NCBI GenBank assembly: GCA_035284865.1
Contig: JAYKHL010000067.1
Span: 1-64,000 of the forward strand
DNA from: JAYKHL01 sp035284865
GTDB taxonomy: Bacteria; Cyanobacteriota; Sericytochromatia; S15B-MN24; JAQBPE01
Direction of reading: 5' to 3'
Length of the DNA stretch: 64,000 nucleotides
Each line of letters opens with the position of its first letter. Positions within the stretch are counted from its first letter, which is position 1. The notes below the pieces were generated by a model, which worked only from the letters and a program-made list of their open reading frames with translations, ran no database searches and had not been told where the DNA came from. This document shows, in pieces, positions 33,221 to 42,474 of the stretch. Made by a program: the position numbers and the translations under genes.

Positions 33221-34438
33221 ATGGCCACCTGCTACTACCACCCGGACACCCGCGCCAAGTTCGTCTGCCCCGACTGCGGACAGGACGTTTGTGACGCCTG
33301 CCGCCTGGAAGGGGGCCTGCAGCGATGCGCCCACTGCGCCGTCCACGGGCCTCCTGAGGGCGGGCCCGCGCCCCGGCCGGCCGAGCCGCGGGCCGGGGGC
33401 GCGATGCCCCCCCCCGACTACGAGTCCATCCCGGTCGAGCCCTTCCCGCCGGGCACGGGCTACGAGGGCGTGGCCCCTGAGGGCGGTGGCGCCTACCAGG
33501 CGGCGGAGGCCTACCAGAGCGAGGTGGCTGGCTATGGGCCCGAGGCAGGTTTCGCCCCGGTGGCCGGGACTGAGGCACCGGCCGCAGGCTTCGACGCGGC
33601 CCCCGTAACGGGCTTCGACGACTTCCTGGCAGGGGTGGCGGGGGCGGAGGCCACCGGCGCGGCGGAGGAACCCCTGGTCATGTGTTCGTACCACGGGGAC
33701 GTGGTGGCCGACATCCAGTGCCTCAACTGCTTCCAACCCTACTGCATGGCGTGCCTGCCTGCCGGGACCACCTGTGCGGCCTGCAAGGCTGACCCGGGTG
33801 GCCGCGCGGTGCAGGCCGAGGAGGCCTCGCCCGTGGTCTCCGACCTGGGTTACGAGCCGGGGATGGACTTCGCGGCAAGCTACCTCGACCGCGGCGGCAT
33901 CCACGAGGGCCTCGAGGCCTACGAGGCCAGCAGCACGGCCGCGGTGACGGCCCGCCCCCGGAAGGCCGGGGGCGCCAGGAAGGGCGGAGGGAAGCGGGGC
34001 GGAGGCGCCAAGAAGGCGCCCCCCAAGGCCAAGGGCCGGGCCCTGAACCCCAAGCTCTTGCTGGGAGGGCTCGGGGCTCTGGCGGTGGTCGGCGTCCTGG
34101 CGGGCGGGGCCTGGTGGTTTCTGGCAGGGAAGGGGGGGGGGCCCACGCCGCCACCAGCCTACACCGGCCCTGCCAAGGTGGAGATCGTGGCGCCCAAGGC
34201 CCAGACCATCCGTGGCTTCAAGGTACTCAAGCTGCAGGTGGCCGCGCCCACGGCCGTCGATCACGTGGAGGTCCTCGTCGGGGGCAAGCGCTTCGCGTTG
34301 CTGAAACGCCCCCCCTTCAAGACGGATTGGCCCACCAACGGCCGGCCCAACGGGAAGGTGGAGGTGGTGGTGAAGGCCTACTACAAGCGGGGCCCGACCG
34401 TGCAGGCCAAGCGCACCTATATCATCAAGAACCGCTGA
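33221..34438 (+). CDS. Membrane protein with two B-box zinc fingers and an Ig-like domain
   Basis: A 405-residue protein. Residues 1-40 are a Cys/His cluster (CYYHPDTRAKFVCPDCG, CDACRLEG, CAHC) and about 155-190 a second (CSYHGDVVADIQCLNC, YCMACLPAGTTCAAC), both like B-box zinc fingers. A long Gly/Pro/Ala-rich acidic linker lies between them. A basic stretch leads to one membrane helix (LLGGLGALAVVGVLAGGAWW, about 278-301), and a C-terminal Ig-like beta domain follows (VEIVAPKAQTIRGFKVLKLQ; VDHVEVLVGGKR). The arrangement puts the zinc fingers in the cytoplasm and the Ig domain outside. It is the first of two tandem paralogs, three bases apart. Its partners are unknown. Confidence 0.82.
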   Translation: MATCYYHPDTRAKFVCPDCGQDVCDACRLEGGLQRCAHCAVHGPPEGGPAPRPAEPRAGGAMPPPDYESIPVEPFPPGTGYEGVAPEGGGAYQAAEAYQSEVAGYGPEAGFAPVAGTEAPAAGFDAAPVTGFDDFLAGVAGAEATGAAEEPLVMCSYHGDVVADIQCLNCFQPYCMACLPAGTTCAACKADPGGRAVQAEEASPVVSDLGYEPGMDFAASYLDRGGIHEGLEAYEASSTAAVTARPRKAGGARKGGGKRGGGAKKAPPKAKGRALNPKLLLGGLGALAVVGVLAGGAWWFLAGKGGGPTPPPAYTGPAKVEIVAPKAQTIRGFKVLKLQVAAPTAVDHVEVLVGGKRFALLKRPPFKTDWPTNGRPNGKVEVVVKAYYKRGPTVQAKRTYIIKNR

Positions 34439-34441
34439 CGC

Positions 34442-35254
34442 ATGGCCCAGTGTCACTACCACCCCGAGGCCCGCGCCTCCGCCAACTGCGCGGTCTGCCG
34501 ACACCACATCTGCGACCGCTGCCGCCTCAACGGCAACGGTGGCCGCTGTGAGGCCTGTTCGCGGGCGGCGGCCAAGGGCGGCAACCGGGAGGCCGAACCC
34601 GGCGAGCGGGCCCGGCGCCTCAAGTGCCTGAACCACAAGGACGTGCCCGTCGACTCCCGCTGCCGGCGCTGCAAGAAGCCGCACTGCCCGGCCTGCCTGA
34701 ACGGGGCCCAGCACTGCTTCCGCTGCGCGCTCGAGCCCGACGCTCCGAGGAAGAACCGCGGCACCGGGGCGCTGCCGCGCCGGGGCACGGGCAAGCTTGG
34801 TGGCATGACGGCTTCCTTGCCGCCGATGCCAGGGGGGCGGAGGCCGCCCGCCTGGGCCCAAGCGATGCTCGGGGCGCTGGTGGTGGTCGTCGTCGTGGGG
34901 CTCGCGGGCTGGGCGCACCGCGCTTACACGGCGGCCACCGCCCCCCCCCCACCCCCGCCGCCCTATGCAGGGCCGGTTGGGGTCGCCATCCTGCAGCCTC
35001 GCAACCAGGCGCAGCTCACGGGCAATGTCTGGATCAAGCTGGACGTCAAGGCCGCCAGCCACCTCGACCACGTGGCCCTGACGGTGGACGGGAAGCACTG
35101 GGAGCGCTTCGAGAAGGCCCCCTTTGCCACCGAGTGGCCCAGCCAGATCACCCGGAATGGCCGACACGTGATCGAGGCCCGGGTCGTCTACCGAGGCAAG
35201 AAGAAGACCGCGCGCGCGCGCGCCGTGGTTTACACCCGGAACCGGTTCGGCTGA
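34442..35254 (+). CDS. Second membrane protein with two B-box zinc fingers and an Ig-like domain
   Basis: A 270-residue paralog of the upstream gene with the same order of parts but shorter linkers. Zinc clusters are CHYHPEARASANCAVC with CDRCRLNGNGGRCEAC (1-40) and KCLNHKDVPVDSRCRRC with CPACLNGAQHCFRC (about 58-98). A basic linker leads to one membrane helix of Val/Leu/Ala at about 140-163, then a Pro-rich spacer and the Ig-like domain (VAILQPRNQAQLTGNVWIKL; LDHVALTVDGKHWERF; RARAVVYTRNRFG). It starts three bases after the stop of its partner, so the two are co-translated. Likely topology: zinc fingers inside, Ig outside. Confidence 0.82.
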   Translation: MAQCHYHPEARASANCAVCRHHICDRCRLNGNGGRCEACSRAAAKGGNREAEPGERARRLKCLNHKDVPVDSRCRRCKKPHCPACLNGAQHCFRCALEPDAPRKNRGTGALPRRGTGKLGGMTASLPPMPGGRRPPAWAQAMLGALVVVVVVGLAGWAHRAYTAATAPPPPPPPYAGPVGVAILQPRNQAQLTGNVWIKLDVKAASHLDHVALTVDGKHWERFEKAPFATEWPSQITRNGRHVIEARVVYRGKKKTARARAVVYTRNRFG

Positions 35255-35264
35255 CGGCCGGGCC

Positions 35265-36956
35265 TCACCGCGCCGTTGGCGCGACGCTGAGCAGCGTGAT
35301 CGACGCGGCCGGAAACGAGAGCGCGTGCGTCAGGGAGGCCCCCTCGCCCTCCCGCACCTCCACCGCGTCCCAGGCTGCGTCCCACGGGTCGCTGACGCCC
35401 GCCGCCGGGCGGATCACGTGGCGCGTCGCGGCTGGCCCCAGCGGCTGGCCAGAGGGCGCCGTGAGCCAGGCTGCTTGCGGCGTGCGACTGCGGTTCACCA
35501 CCAGCACGTGGAGCGTGCCGTCCTCGGCCCGCGCGGCGGTGGCGGCCAGGCTGCTCACGACCGTGGTCTCCCCGTTCCGGCCAAGGTCCTCCCAGGCCGG
35601 GATGCCGCTCACGCTGGTGTCGACAATCCAGTCGCCCCAGTGGGCTGCCAGCAGCCGGCGGAAGTGGTAGAGCGGCGAGGGCCTCTCCAGCTGCGCCTCC
35701 GGAAAGTAAAGCGAGTCGGAGGCGCCGCCGCGGCCGGCGTGCCAGGCCGCGAAGTCCGTCGTGACCGGCACGGCCTGGCGCCCGCCCAGCGAGGACCTGA
35801 ACGCCACGATGGCGGCGTCCGCGGCGTAAAGGGCGCCATAGATGCCCGTGTTTCGCGGGAGCCCGCTGGCGGCGTGGAACTCGTCGTTCCAGATCTCCAT
35901 CGGGTGCGGGGCCCGGGCCAGGGCCGGCAGCAGCTGGGTGCGTAACAGCCGCTCCAGGTAGGCATTGCCGGCCAGCCGCTCGGTGACGGGCCAGCTGGGG
36001 TAGCCGTGGAGCTGCAGGGCGTCCACCCGGACGCCTTCGCGGCTGGCTGCCTCCCAGAAGGTCGTCACCATCTCACCCTGCTGAGCCCAGGCCGAGCCGC
36101 GGAGAGGATCGTTGGGCCCACCCCAGTAGACGTTCACCGCTGCTGCCAGGGCCACCTTCACCGGGTGGGGGCTGCCGGCCCGCAAGGCCTCGATGTAGGG
36201 CCGCGCCTCCCGGACGTACATGGGAATCGTCAGGGCGCGCTCGTGACCGCGCACCACCCGGAGCTGCACCTCGTTTCCGATCTCGAACATGAAGGCCCCG
36301 CGAGGGGCCAGCGCCGCCTCCTGGGCTCCAAAGAAGGGATGGGTGGCGCGGAGGGCGGAGCTCGGGGCGTTCAGCCAGGTTGCGAGCTGGCCCGCCGCTG
36401 CCGGCGTGTCCGTGCCGAAGTTGACGGTCACGAGCGGCTCGGCCGAGGCCTCCTCGGCCTCGGCCAGCGGATAGCGCATGTCGTCGTAGGGGTAGCCGTC
36501 CCAGGTGGCGGCCTGGCCGTCCTGGCCCCAGCAGGCCAGAAACCGGTATCCCTCCATGTAGCTGTAGTCCGAGCGGCCGTCCGTCGGCCCGTGGCCCAGC
36601 CGGTAGCTGGCGCGCCGCTCCAGCCGTGCCGGGTAGCCGGCTCGCTGCTGCTCGCGCACCCAGGCGCCCCCCCAGGTCGGGGAGAGCCGGCGCAGCGCGG
36701 CCAGCCAGCGGGCCCGTGACCACCGGTGCACCTCGAACTGCCGGTGGCTGTGGTTGCGGTTGTAGCCGTTGGTAAAGGGGCTCGCTGCGTGCAGCGTGCG
36801 GGTGGCGTCAACGACGATGCGACCCTCGGGCAGCCGCGCGTGCCGTGGTCCCTCCGAGGAGAGCCCCGCGGTGTTCACCGCCTGGTCCGCGTCGCCCGGC
36901 TGGCAGGCCAGCAGCCCCCCCAGGACGGCAACCACCACCCCCGTTCGCAGTGCCAT
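35265..36956 (-). CDS. Glycoside hydrolase-like lipoprotein (GH-A clan, arabinofuranosidase-type fold)
   Basis: A 563-residue lipoprotein (lipobox LLAC, Cys18). A TIM-barrel region shows the clan GH-A pair: acid/base Glu in AFMFEIGNEVQLR and a candidate nucleophile in PMEIWNDEFH, with LHGYPSWPV between. A beta-sandwich domain closes the protein (LHVLVVNRSRTPQAAWLTAP). This resembles GH51/GH39-type enzymes acting on arabinose- or xylose-containing glycans, but the exact family and substrate are not certain. It starts at ATG 36956 with GGGGAGG upstream. Its stop is 10 bases from the convergent B-box gene. The fliI stop lies about 80 bases upstream on the same strand, so read-through from the flagellar operon is possible. 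Confidence 0.75.
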   Translation of the reverse strand: MALRTGVVVAVLGGLLACQPGDADQAVNTAGLSSEGPRHARLPEGRIVVDATRTLHAASPFTNGYNRNHSHRQFEVHRWSRARWLAALRRLSPTWGGAWVREQQRAGYPARLERRASYRLGHGPTDGRSDYSYMEGYRFLACWGQDGQAATWDGYPYDDMRYPLAEAEEASAEPLVTVNFGTDTPAAAGQLATWLNAPSSALRATHPFFGAQEAALAPRGAFMFEIGNEVQLRVVRGHERALTIPMYVREARPYIEALRAGSPHPVKVALAAAVNVYWGGPNDPLRGSAWAQQGEMVTTFWEAASREGVRVDALQLHGYPSWPVTERLAGNAYLERLLRTQLLPALARAPHPMEIWNDEFHAASGLPRNTGIYGALYAADAAIVAFRSSLGGRQAVPVTTDFAAWHAGRGGASDSLYFPEAQLERPSPLYHFRRLLAAHWGDWIVDTSVSGIPAWEDLGRNGETTVVSSLAATAARAEDGTLHVLVVNRSRTPQAAWLTAPSGQPLGPAATRHVIRPAAGVSDPWDAAWDAVEVREGEGASLTHALSFPAASITLLSVAPTAR

Positions 36957-37035
36957 CTTCGCGCCTCCCCGGCACCGATCATCGACACGCGGGAGGGGCT
37001 TGACCCTGTCAGGCCGGCCGAATTCGTTCGTGCAT

Positions 37036-38415
37036 TCAGCGCCCGCGGCCCTGGGCGGCCTCGGCGGCGAAGAAGGGTTCGAAGATGGCCTGCAGCTGGG
37101 CCAGGGCCTCGGGGTAAGGCACCACCTCATCGACGGCCTGCTGCAGGTAGCCGTTGAGGGCCTCGTGCAGCTCGATGGCCACGTCGATCTGGGGGTTGCT
37201 GCCGCGCTGGTAGGCCCCGATGTTGATCAGGTCCTGGGCGTTCTTGTAGGTCGCCAGGGCCTCACGGAGCCACCCCGCAGCCTTGCGGTGCCGCTCGTCC
37301 GTGATCTCCGGCATCACGCGGCTCACGGAGGCGAGCACGTCGATCGCCGGGTAGTGGTTCTGGGCGGCGAGGTCCCGGCTCAAGATCACATGCCCGTCGA
37401 GGATGCCACGCACGGCATCGCTGACGGGCTCGTTGAAGTCGTCGGCCTCGACGAGCACGGTGTACAGCCCCGTGATCGACCCGCTGGCCCCGGTCCCAGC
37501 CCGCTCCAGCAGGCGCGGCAGGAGCGCAAACACCGATGGCGTGTAGCCCTTGGTGGCTGGTGGCTCTCCGATCGCGAGGCCGACCTCCCGTTGCGCCATC
37601 GCGAAGCGCGTCACGGAGTCCATCATCAGCACGACGTCCTGGCCCTGGTCCCGGAAGTGCTCGGCGATGGCCGTGGCGACCAGCGCGCACTTGATGCGCT
37701 GCAGCGCCGGCTGGTCCGAGGTCGCCACCACGACCACCGAGCGGGCCAGCCCCTCGGGCCCGAGGTCCCGCTCGAGGAAGTCGCGCACCTCGCGCCCCCG
37801 CTCCCCCACCAGGCAGATCACGTTGAGGGCCGCCTCGGTGTTGCGCGCGATCATCCCCAGCGTGGTGGATTTTCCCACGCCCGAGCCGGCGAAGATCCCG
37901 AGCCGCTGGCCTCGGCCGCACGTGAGCAGGCCATCCAGCGCGCGCACGCCGAGGGGCAGGGGGTGCCTGATGCGCGCGCGCAGCAGCGGGTTGGGCGGGG
38001 GGGCCTCGACGGGCACGCGTGGCAGCCCGCGCAGCGGGGGGCCGCCGTCGATCGGCCGCCCCAGGCCGTCGAGCACCCTTCCCAGCAGCGCCGGACCGAC
38101 CGCCACCGTGAGCGGCTTGCCCGTTGCCACGACCTCGGAGCCCGGCCGGATGCCGCTCATCTCGCCGAGCGGCATCAGCAACAGGCGATCGCCTCGGAAC
38201 CCCACAACCTCCGCCGCCACGGAGGGCGCCTGGCTGTCCGCCGCGATCAGGCAGACCTCACCCATCCGGGCGGCCGGGCCGTCAGACTCGACCACCAGCC
38301 CGACGACCTGGGCCACCCTGCCCTCAACCCGGATCGCATCCAGCTGCGCGAGCCGCTTGTGGAACCGGGAGAGCAGCGCGTCTTCGCCTTCGAGCGAGGC
38401 GTCGTGCTCCGTCAT
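37036..38415 (-). CDS. fliI: Flagellum-specific ATPase FliI
   Basis: A 459-residue ATPase that unfolds or delivers substrates to the flagellar type III export gate, working with FliH and FliJ. It is homologous to F1 beta subunits: Walker A GSGVGKST at 177-184, Walker B VVLMMDSVTRFA, with GRVLDGLGRPIDG, SGSITGLYTVLVEADDFNEP and IDVLASVSRVMPEI typical of FliI. The ATG at 38415 is chosen by the normal N-terminus; the open frame upstream is not domain sequence. It is separated by four bases from fliH. In Bacillus-like operons fliJ follows directly; here it is found 20 kb away at 57822. Confidence 0.97.
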   Translation of the reverse strand: MTEHDASLEGEDALLSRFHKRLAQLDAIRVEGRVAQVVGLVVESDGPAARMGEVCLIAADSQAPSVAAEVVGFRGDRLLLMPLGEMSGIRPGSEVVATGKPLTVAVGPALLGRVLDGLGRPIDGGPPLRGLPRVPVEAPPPNPLLRARIRHPLPLGVRALDGLLTCGRGQRLGIFAGSGVGKSTTLGMIARNTEAALNVICLVGERGREVRDFLERDLGPEGLARSVVVVATSDQPALQRIKCALVATAIAEHFRDQGQDVVLMMDSVTRFAMAQREVGLAIGEPPATKGYTPSVFALLPRLLERAGTGASGSITGLYTVLVEADDFNEPVSDAVRGILDGHVILSRDLAAQNHYPAIDVLASVSRVMPEITDERHRKAAGWLREALATYKNAQDLINIGAYQRGSNPQIDVAIELHEALNGYLQQAVDEVVPYPEALAQLQAIFEPFFAAEAAQGRGR

Positions 38416-38419
38416 GGCC

Positions 38420-39688
38420 TCACCACGGGCGCGACGGCTTGGGCTTGCCCTTGCCCAGCAGCCGCTTGAGCGAGCTGGTGGCCTGCTCGATGTCCGGCTC
38501 CTTCTCGGCCGGCTTGGGCTTGGTCGCAAGCAGGCCCTCGGCGACGACGGGGGTGCGGGCGCCCTGCACGATCTCGTCGAGCTTCTCGTTGGGCAAGGGC
38601 CCCTCGGGTACGGCAGCCTTCGCGGGCTGGGGCGCGGGGCGCGCCGCTGCGGGCTTGCGGGCGGCCGGCGAGGCCACCACCACCGCCGGGGCCGGGGCCG
38701 GCGCCGCGGGCCCTCCAGGCGGCTGGGCCTGGTGAGCCGCCTGTATGGCGCGGGCCTCCGCCTCCGCCTGGGTCAGCATCGCGGCTGCCTGGGCCTCCGC
38801 CGCGGCCACAATCTGACGTGCGCGGGCCTCTGCCTCCGCCAGAGCGGCGGCATCCTGGCGCCCCGGCAGCTCGTAGGCCGGCATCGAGGGGGCGGCCTCC
38901 GCGGCGGCGAGCAGGCCGCTGCTGCCCAGCGCCCGGACGGCGGCAGCGACCACGGGGTCGAGCCCCGGGCCATCCTCGATGCCCAGCTCGACCTCCAGCA
39001 ACTCCGAGGCGACCTCGGCCAGCTGCGTCGAGAGGCGGGCGTCGATGAGGCCGCTGCGCGTCTCGATCAGGCAACCCCCCAGGCCGACGGCGGGGTCCGC
39101 CACCAGGTCCAGCTGGGCGAGGCCGTCCACGCTCAGCATCAGCTGCTGCTTGGCGCCCACCATGGTCTGCATGTCCAGCGGGTGGACCCGCAGCCGCACC
39201 TGCGTCTTCTCCGTGAGGTGCTTGATCGCAACCCGGGCCAGCGGCACGGCGGCCTCCCGGCCGTGGGCCAGCTCGACGGCCAGCAGCTTGCTGGCGATGG
39301 CCACCGAGAGGCGAGCCAGCTGCTGGGACAGCGCTGCTTCGCGTCCCGCCACGTCGGCGACATAGCCGGCCTCGGCGCGAGCGAGGCTCTCCAGGAGCCG
39401 CCCATACTCGCCGAAGACGGCGGCCTTGGCTTCCTCCAGGCCCGCGGCGTAGCCCTCGGCGTGGCCCCGGCGCCGACCCTCTTCCGTGGCTGCGGCCCGA
39501 ATGGCCTCCGCGTCGGCTTCCGCCACCGCCACGATCTGGCTGGCCCGATCCTGTGCCCCGGCTAGCCTCGGGTCCGGGCTGCGAGGGGCCGTCGGACCAT
39601 ACGGCTTCGCCTCGGAAGGACCGGGGGCCTTGATGGTGTAGGAGCCATCCTCGAAGGACGACAGCTTGATGATCTTGGGTCGGTTCAA
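38420..39688 (-). CDS. fliH: Flagellar assembly protein FliH with long C-terminal extension
   Basis: A 422-residue FliH, the regulator and stator-like partner of FliI. The family core spans about residues 45-260: a coiled-coil Ala/Glu-rich part (EEGRRRGHAEGYAAGLEEAK), then VAIASKLLAVELAHGREAAV, VRLRVHPLDM and VGLGGCLIETRSGLIDARL. FliH proteins are normally 230-280 residues. Here about 160 extra residues follow: an alanine-rich coiled segment (ALAEAEARARQIVAAAEAQ), an Ala/Pro-rich linker and a basic end (LKRLLGKGKPKPSRPW). I chose the TTG at 39688, preceded by GGGAGG. Lies between fliG and fliI. Confidence 0.9.
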   Translation of the reverse strand: MNRPKIIKLSSFEDGSYTIKAPGPSEAKPYGPTAPRSPDPRLAGAQDRASQIVAVAEADAEAIRAAATEEGRRRGHAEGYAAGLEEAKAAVFGEYGRLLESLARAEAGYVADVAGREAALSQQLARLSVAIASKLLAVELAHGREAAVPLARVAIKHLTEKTQVRLRVHPLDMQTMVGAKQQLMLSVDGLAQLDLVADPAVGLGGCLIETRSGLIDARLSTQLAEVASELLEVELGIEDGPGLDPVVAAAVRALGSSGLLAAAEAAPSMPAYELPGRQDAAALAEAEARARQIVAAAEAQAAAMLTQAEAEARAIQAAHQAQPPGGPAAPAPAPAVVVASPAARKPAAARPAPQPAKAAVPEGPLPNEKLDEIVQGARTPVVAEGLLATKPKPAEKEPDIEQATSSLKRLLGKGKPKPSRPW

Positions 39689-39719
39689 GGGAGCCTCCCG
39701 GGGGCGTGGTCCCGTGGCC

Positions 39720-40751
39720 TCAGTAGACCAGCTCGTCCGCGCCGCCGCGGCTGATGACGATCTCGCCACCCTCCTCGAGCTTCCGGATCACGGCCACGAT
39801 CTTCTGCTGGACCTCTTCGATGTCCTTGAGGCGCACCGGGCCCATGTAGCCCAGCTCGTCCTGGATCATGCCCGCCATGCGCTCCGACATGTTCTTGAAG
39901 ATCTTGGCCTTGACCTCGTCGTTGGAGCCCTTGAGCGCGAGGGCGAGGTCCTTGCTCTCGACGTCCTTGAGCACCCGCTGGATCGAGCGGTCGTCGAGCA
40001 CGACGATGTCCTCGAACACGAACATGAGCTTCTTGATCTCGTCCGCCAGCTCGGGGTTCTGTTCCTCGAGGGCCTCGATGATGGTCTTCTCCGTCGAGCG
40101 GTCGGCCCGGTTGAGCACCTCGACGAGGCTCTTCACTCCCCCAGCATTGAAGTAGTCCTGCGAGACGACCGCGCTGAACTTGCGCTCGAGGATGCGCTCG
40201 ACCTCGCGGATGATGGCGGGGCTGGTCCGGTCCATCAAGGCGATGCGGGCCGCGACGTCGGACTGCGCCTCGGGACTCAGGCCGCCGATGATGGTGGCGG
40301 ACTGCTCGGGCTTCAGGTAGGCGCAGATCAGCGCGATGGTCTGGGGGTGCTCGTTCTGGATGAAGTTCAGCAGCTGGTTGGCCTCGATGCGCCGCATGAA
40401 CTCGAACGGGATCGTGGCGAGCTGGTCCGTCAGGCGGCCCAGCAGCTCCGCGGCCCGCTCCGGGCCGAGCGCCTTGATCAGCATGTCACGCGCGATGTCG
40501 ACGCCCCCGGCAGCCGCGTTTCGCGACGCCTGGTAGATGGTGTAGAACTCCTCGACGACGGCCCGGGAGACGTCGGGCTCGACGCGCCCGAGGTTGGCGA
40601 TCTCCATCGTGATCTGCTCGAGATCGTCCTGGTCGCCCAGCTGCTTCAAGACCTCGCTGGCGACGTCTTGCCCGAGGCTGACGAGCAGGATGGCGGCCTT
40701 CTCGCGGCCGGTGAGCTCGTTGGCCCCCTTCTTCGACGACTTGCTTGCCAT
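39720..40751 (-). CDS. fliG: Flagellar motor switch protein FliG
   Basis: A 343-residue FliG, the rotor protein that contacts the MotA stator and sets rotation direction with FliM and FliN. The N-terminal GREKAAILLVSLGQDVASEVLKQL, the middle EHPQTIALICAYLKPEQSA, the linker region QDYFNAGGVKSLVEVLNRAD and the C-terminal torque helix with DDRSIQRVLKDVESKDLAL, KNMSERMAGMIQDELGYMGP are all present, including charged residues that interact with MotA. Length is typical. It lies downstream of fliF on the minus strand, with 15 bases between. Confidence 0.97.
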   Translation of the reverse strand: MASKSSKKGANELTGREKAAILLVSLGQDVASEVLKQLGDQDDLEQITMEIANLGRVEPDVSRAVVEEFYTIYQASRNAAAGGVDIARDMLIKALGPERAAELLGRLTDQLATIPFEFMRRIEANQLLNFIQNEHPQTIALICAYLKPEQSATIIGGLSPEAQSDVAARIALMDRTSPAIIREVERILERKFSAVVSQDYFNAGGVKSLVEVLNRADRSTEKTIIEALEEQNPELADEIKKLMFVFEDIVVLDDRSIQRVLKDVESKDLALALKGSNDEVKAKIFKNMSERMAGMIQDELGYMGPVRLKDIEEVQQKIVAVIRKLEEGGEIVISRGGADELVY

Positions 40752-40766
40752 GACGCTCCCGCCCCC

Positions 40767-42440
40767 CTACTCGTCGGCGTTGACCCAGGCCCGGACGAGC
40801 GTGACGGCCTCGCGCGGGTTCTGCTTGATGTACTGGGTGAGCTCCTTTTGCATCCCGAGCAGCTTCGCGTCCTCGGGCGAGGGTGGCTTCCCGATGCTCG
40901 CCCCCTTGGCCTCCAGCAGCGCCAGGCTGAGCTCGTCCGCGGACATCCCCCCGCTCGGCATCGTGGTGCCGAGCTCGTCCATCACGGCCTGGCGACGCCG
41001 GAAGGCCGTCAGGAACATCCCGAAGATGATCAGGGCGATCAGCACGCTCGCCACCAGGGTGCCGATGCGGATGCCGCGCGCCCAGAGCGCGTCCTGCCGG
41101 GCTTGCTCCTCGCGAGCCTTGGCATCGACGCCTTTGAACAGCATCGGGTTCACGACGACCTTGGTGCTGTTGAGCGGGTCGGAGATGCCAGCGGCGGCCC
41201 CGACCAGCTGCTTGATCATCGGCGTCAGGTCCGGCGGCGGCGCGGCTGCCGCCTGCGCGGCGGCGTTCCTGCCCCTGCCTCGGCCAGCCCCGGGAGGCGG
41301 CGCAGGCGGCGTCACGTCGTAGGCCACCGACACGATCGTGTCACGGAGCACGGCCGGCTCCTTGATGCGGCGCTGGACCTCCTTGTTCGTGTTGTAGTTC
41401 CGGGTGTACTCGTTGTTGCTGTACAGCCCCGTCTGGTTCTGTCCACCGGCCGGGTACGAGTTGGGCTGGACGTTCTCCGTGGAGCCCGCCACGCCGCCAT
41501 CGCCCGCCGCCTGGCCGTTGTACTGCTCGGTTTTGCCGCGCTCAGACACGAGCAGGCCGCCGGTGCCACCCGGGATCGAGGGCGCGTAGGACTCGCTGTT
41601 TGTCTCAAGCTGCGCGAAGTCCCACACGGTGCTGACGCGCACCACCGACTTCTCGGCCCCGAGCACGTCGTCGAGCATCGCCTGGAGGCGACGCTCGAGG
41701 TCTCGCTCGTACTTGCGCTTCAGCTCCAGCTGCCGGGCCGAGAGATCCGTGCCCGAGATCTCCAGCCCACTGGCCGCCTCGGTGTAGTCCTTGCCCGTCG
41801 TGTCCGTGACGAACACATTTTCCTTCTTGAGGCGGGGCACGGCCTTCGCGACCAGGTGCTGGATCGTGCGGACCTGCGAGCCCTCCAGCACGTTGGCTGA
41901 GCCCATCGAGAGCATCACCGAGGCGGTGGGGGGCTGCTCCTCGGAGACGAAGAGGGACTCCTTGGGGATGACGATGTGCACCCGGGCCTTGTCGACGCCC
42001 TCGAGCGCCTCGATCGTCCGGGACAGCTCGCCCTCCAGGCCGCGCTGGTAGTTGAGGTTGCGCTCGAAGTCCGTGGCCGTCCAGTTCCCGTTGCCGTTGA
42101 ACAGATCCTGGAAGCCGACGGTGCCCCCGCTGGGCAGCCCCTCTGCGGCGAGCGCCAGGCGGATGTCGTGCACCTGGCCGGAGGGCACGCCGATGGAGTT
42201 GCCCGCCAGGTTGTAGGGGATGTTCCGCTCCTTGAGCTTGCCCACGATCGCCCCGGCGTCCTTGTCGGAGAGCCGCGTGTACAGCGTGACGTAGGCGGGC
42301 TGCTGGGCCCAGAGCACCAGGATGCCGAACAGCGCAATCACGCCGAGCGTCACGCCCACCAACAGCAGGCGCTGCACGGCGCTCATCTGTCCCCAGAGGC
42401 GCCCTGCGTCTTCGCCAAGTTGTTGGAAGAAGCTGTTCAT
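40767..42440 (-). CDS. fliF: Flagellar MS-ring protein FliF
   Basis: A 557-residue inner-membrane protein that forms the MS ring on which the rotor is built. A first membrane span near residues 22-45 (LLLVGVTLGVIALFGILVLWA) is followed by the ring-building motif domains (YVTLYTRLSDKDAGAIVGKL; PSGQVHDIRLALAAEGLP; RNLNYQRGLEGELSRTIEAL) and a second span near 465-490 before the FliG-binding cytoplasmic tail (MSADELSLALLEAKG). The beta-collar loop contains Gly/Asn/Gln-rich sequence (GQNQTGLYSNNEYTRNYNTN), usual in this family. It starts at ATG 42440 and is in the middle of the flgB-fliI cluster. Confidence 0.97.
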   Translation of the reverse strand: MNSFFQQLGEDAGRLWGQMSAVQRLLLVGVTLGVIALFGILVLWAQQPAYVTLYTRLSDKDAGAIVGKLKERNIPYNLAGNSIGVPSGQVHDIRLALAAEGLPSGGTVGFQDLFNGNGNWTATDFERNLNYQRGLEGELSRTIEALEGVDKARVHIVIPKESLFVSEEQPPTASVMLSMGSANVLEGSQVRTIQHLVAKAVPRLKKENVFVTDTTGKDYTEAASGLEISGTDLSARQLELKRKYERDLERRLQAMLDDVLGAEKSVVRVSTVWDFAQLETNSESYAPSIPGGTGGLLVSERGKTEQYNGQAAGDGGVAGSTENVQPNSYPAGGQNQTGLYSNNEYTRNYNTNKEVQRRIKEPAVLRDTIVSVAYDVTPPAPPPGAGRGRGRNAAAQAAAAPPPDLTPMIKQLVGAAAGISDPLNSTKVVVNPMLFKGVDAKAREEQARQDALWARGIRIGTLVASVLIALIIFGMFLTAFRRRQAVMDELGTTMPSGGMSADELSLALLEAKGASIGKPPSPEDAKLLGMQKELTQYIKQNPREAVTLVRAWVNADE

Positions 42441-42474
42441 GCGTTACGCTGCGCGTGGCGTTGGGCCGCCGCGC

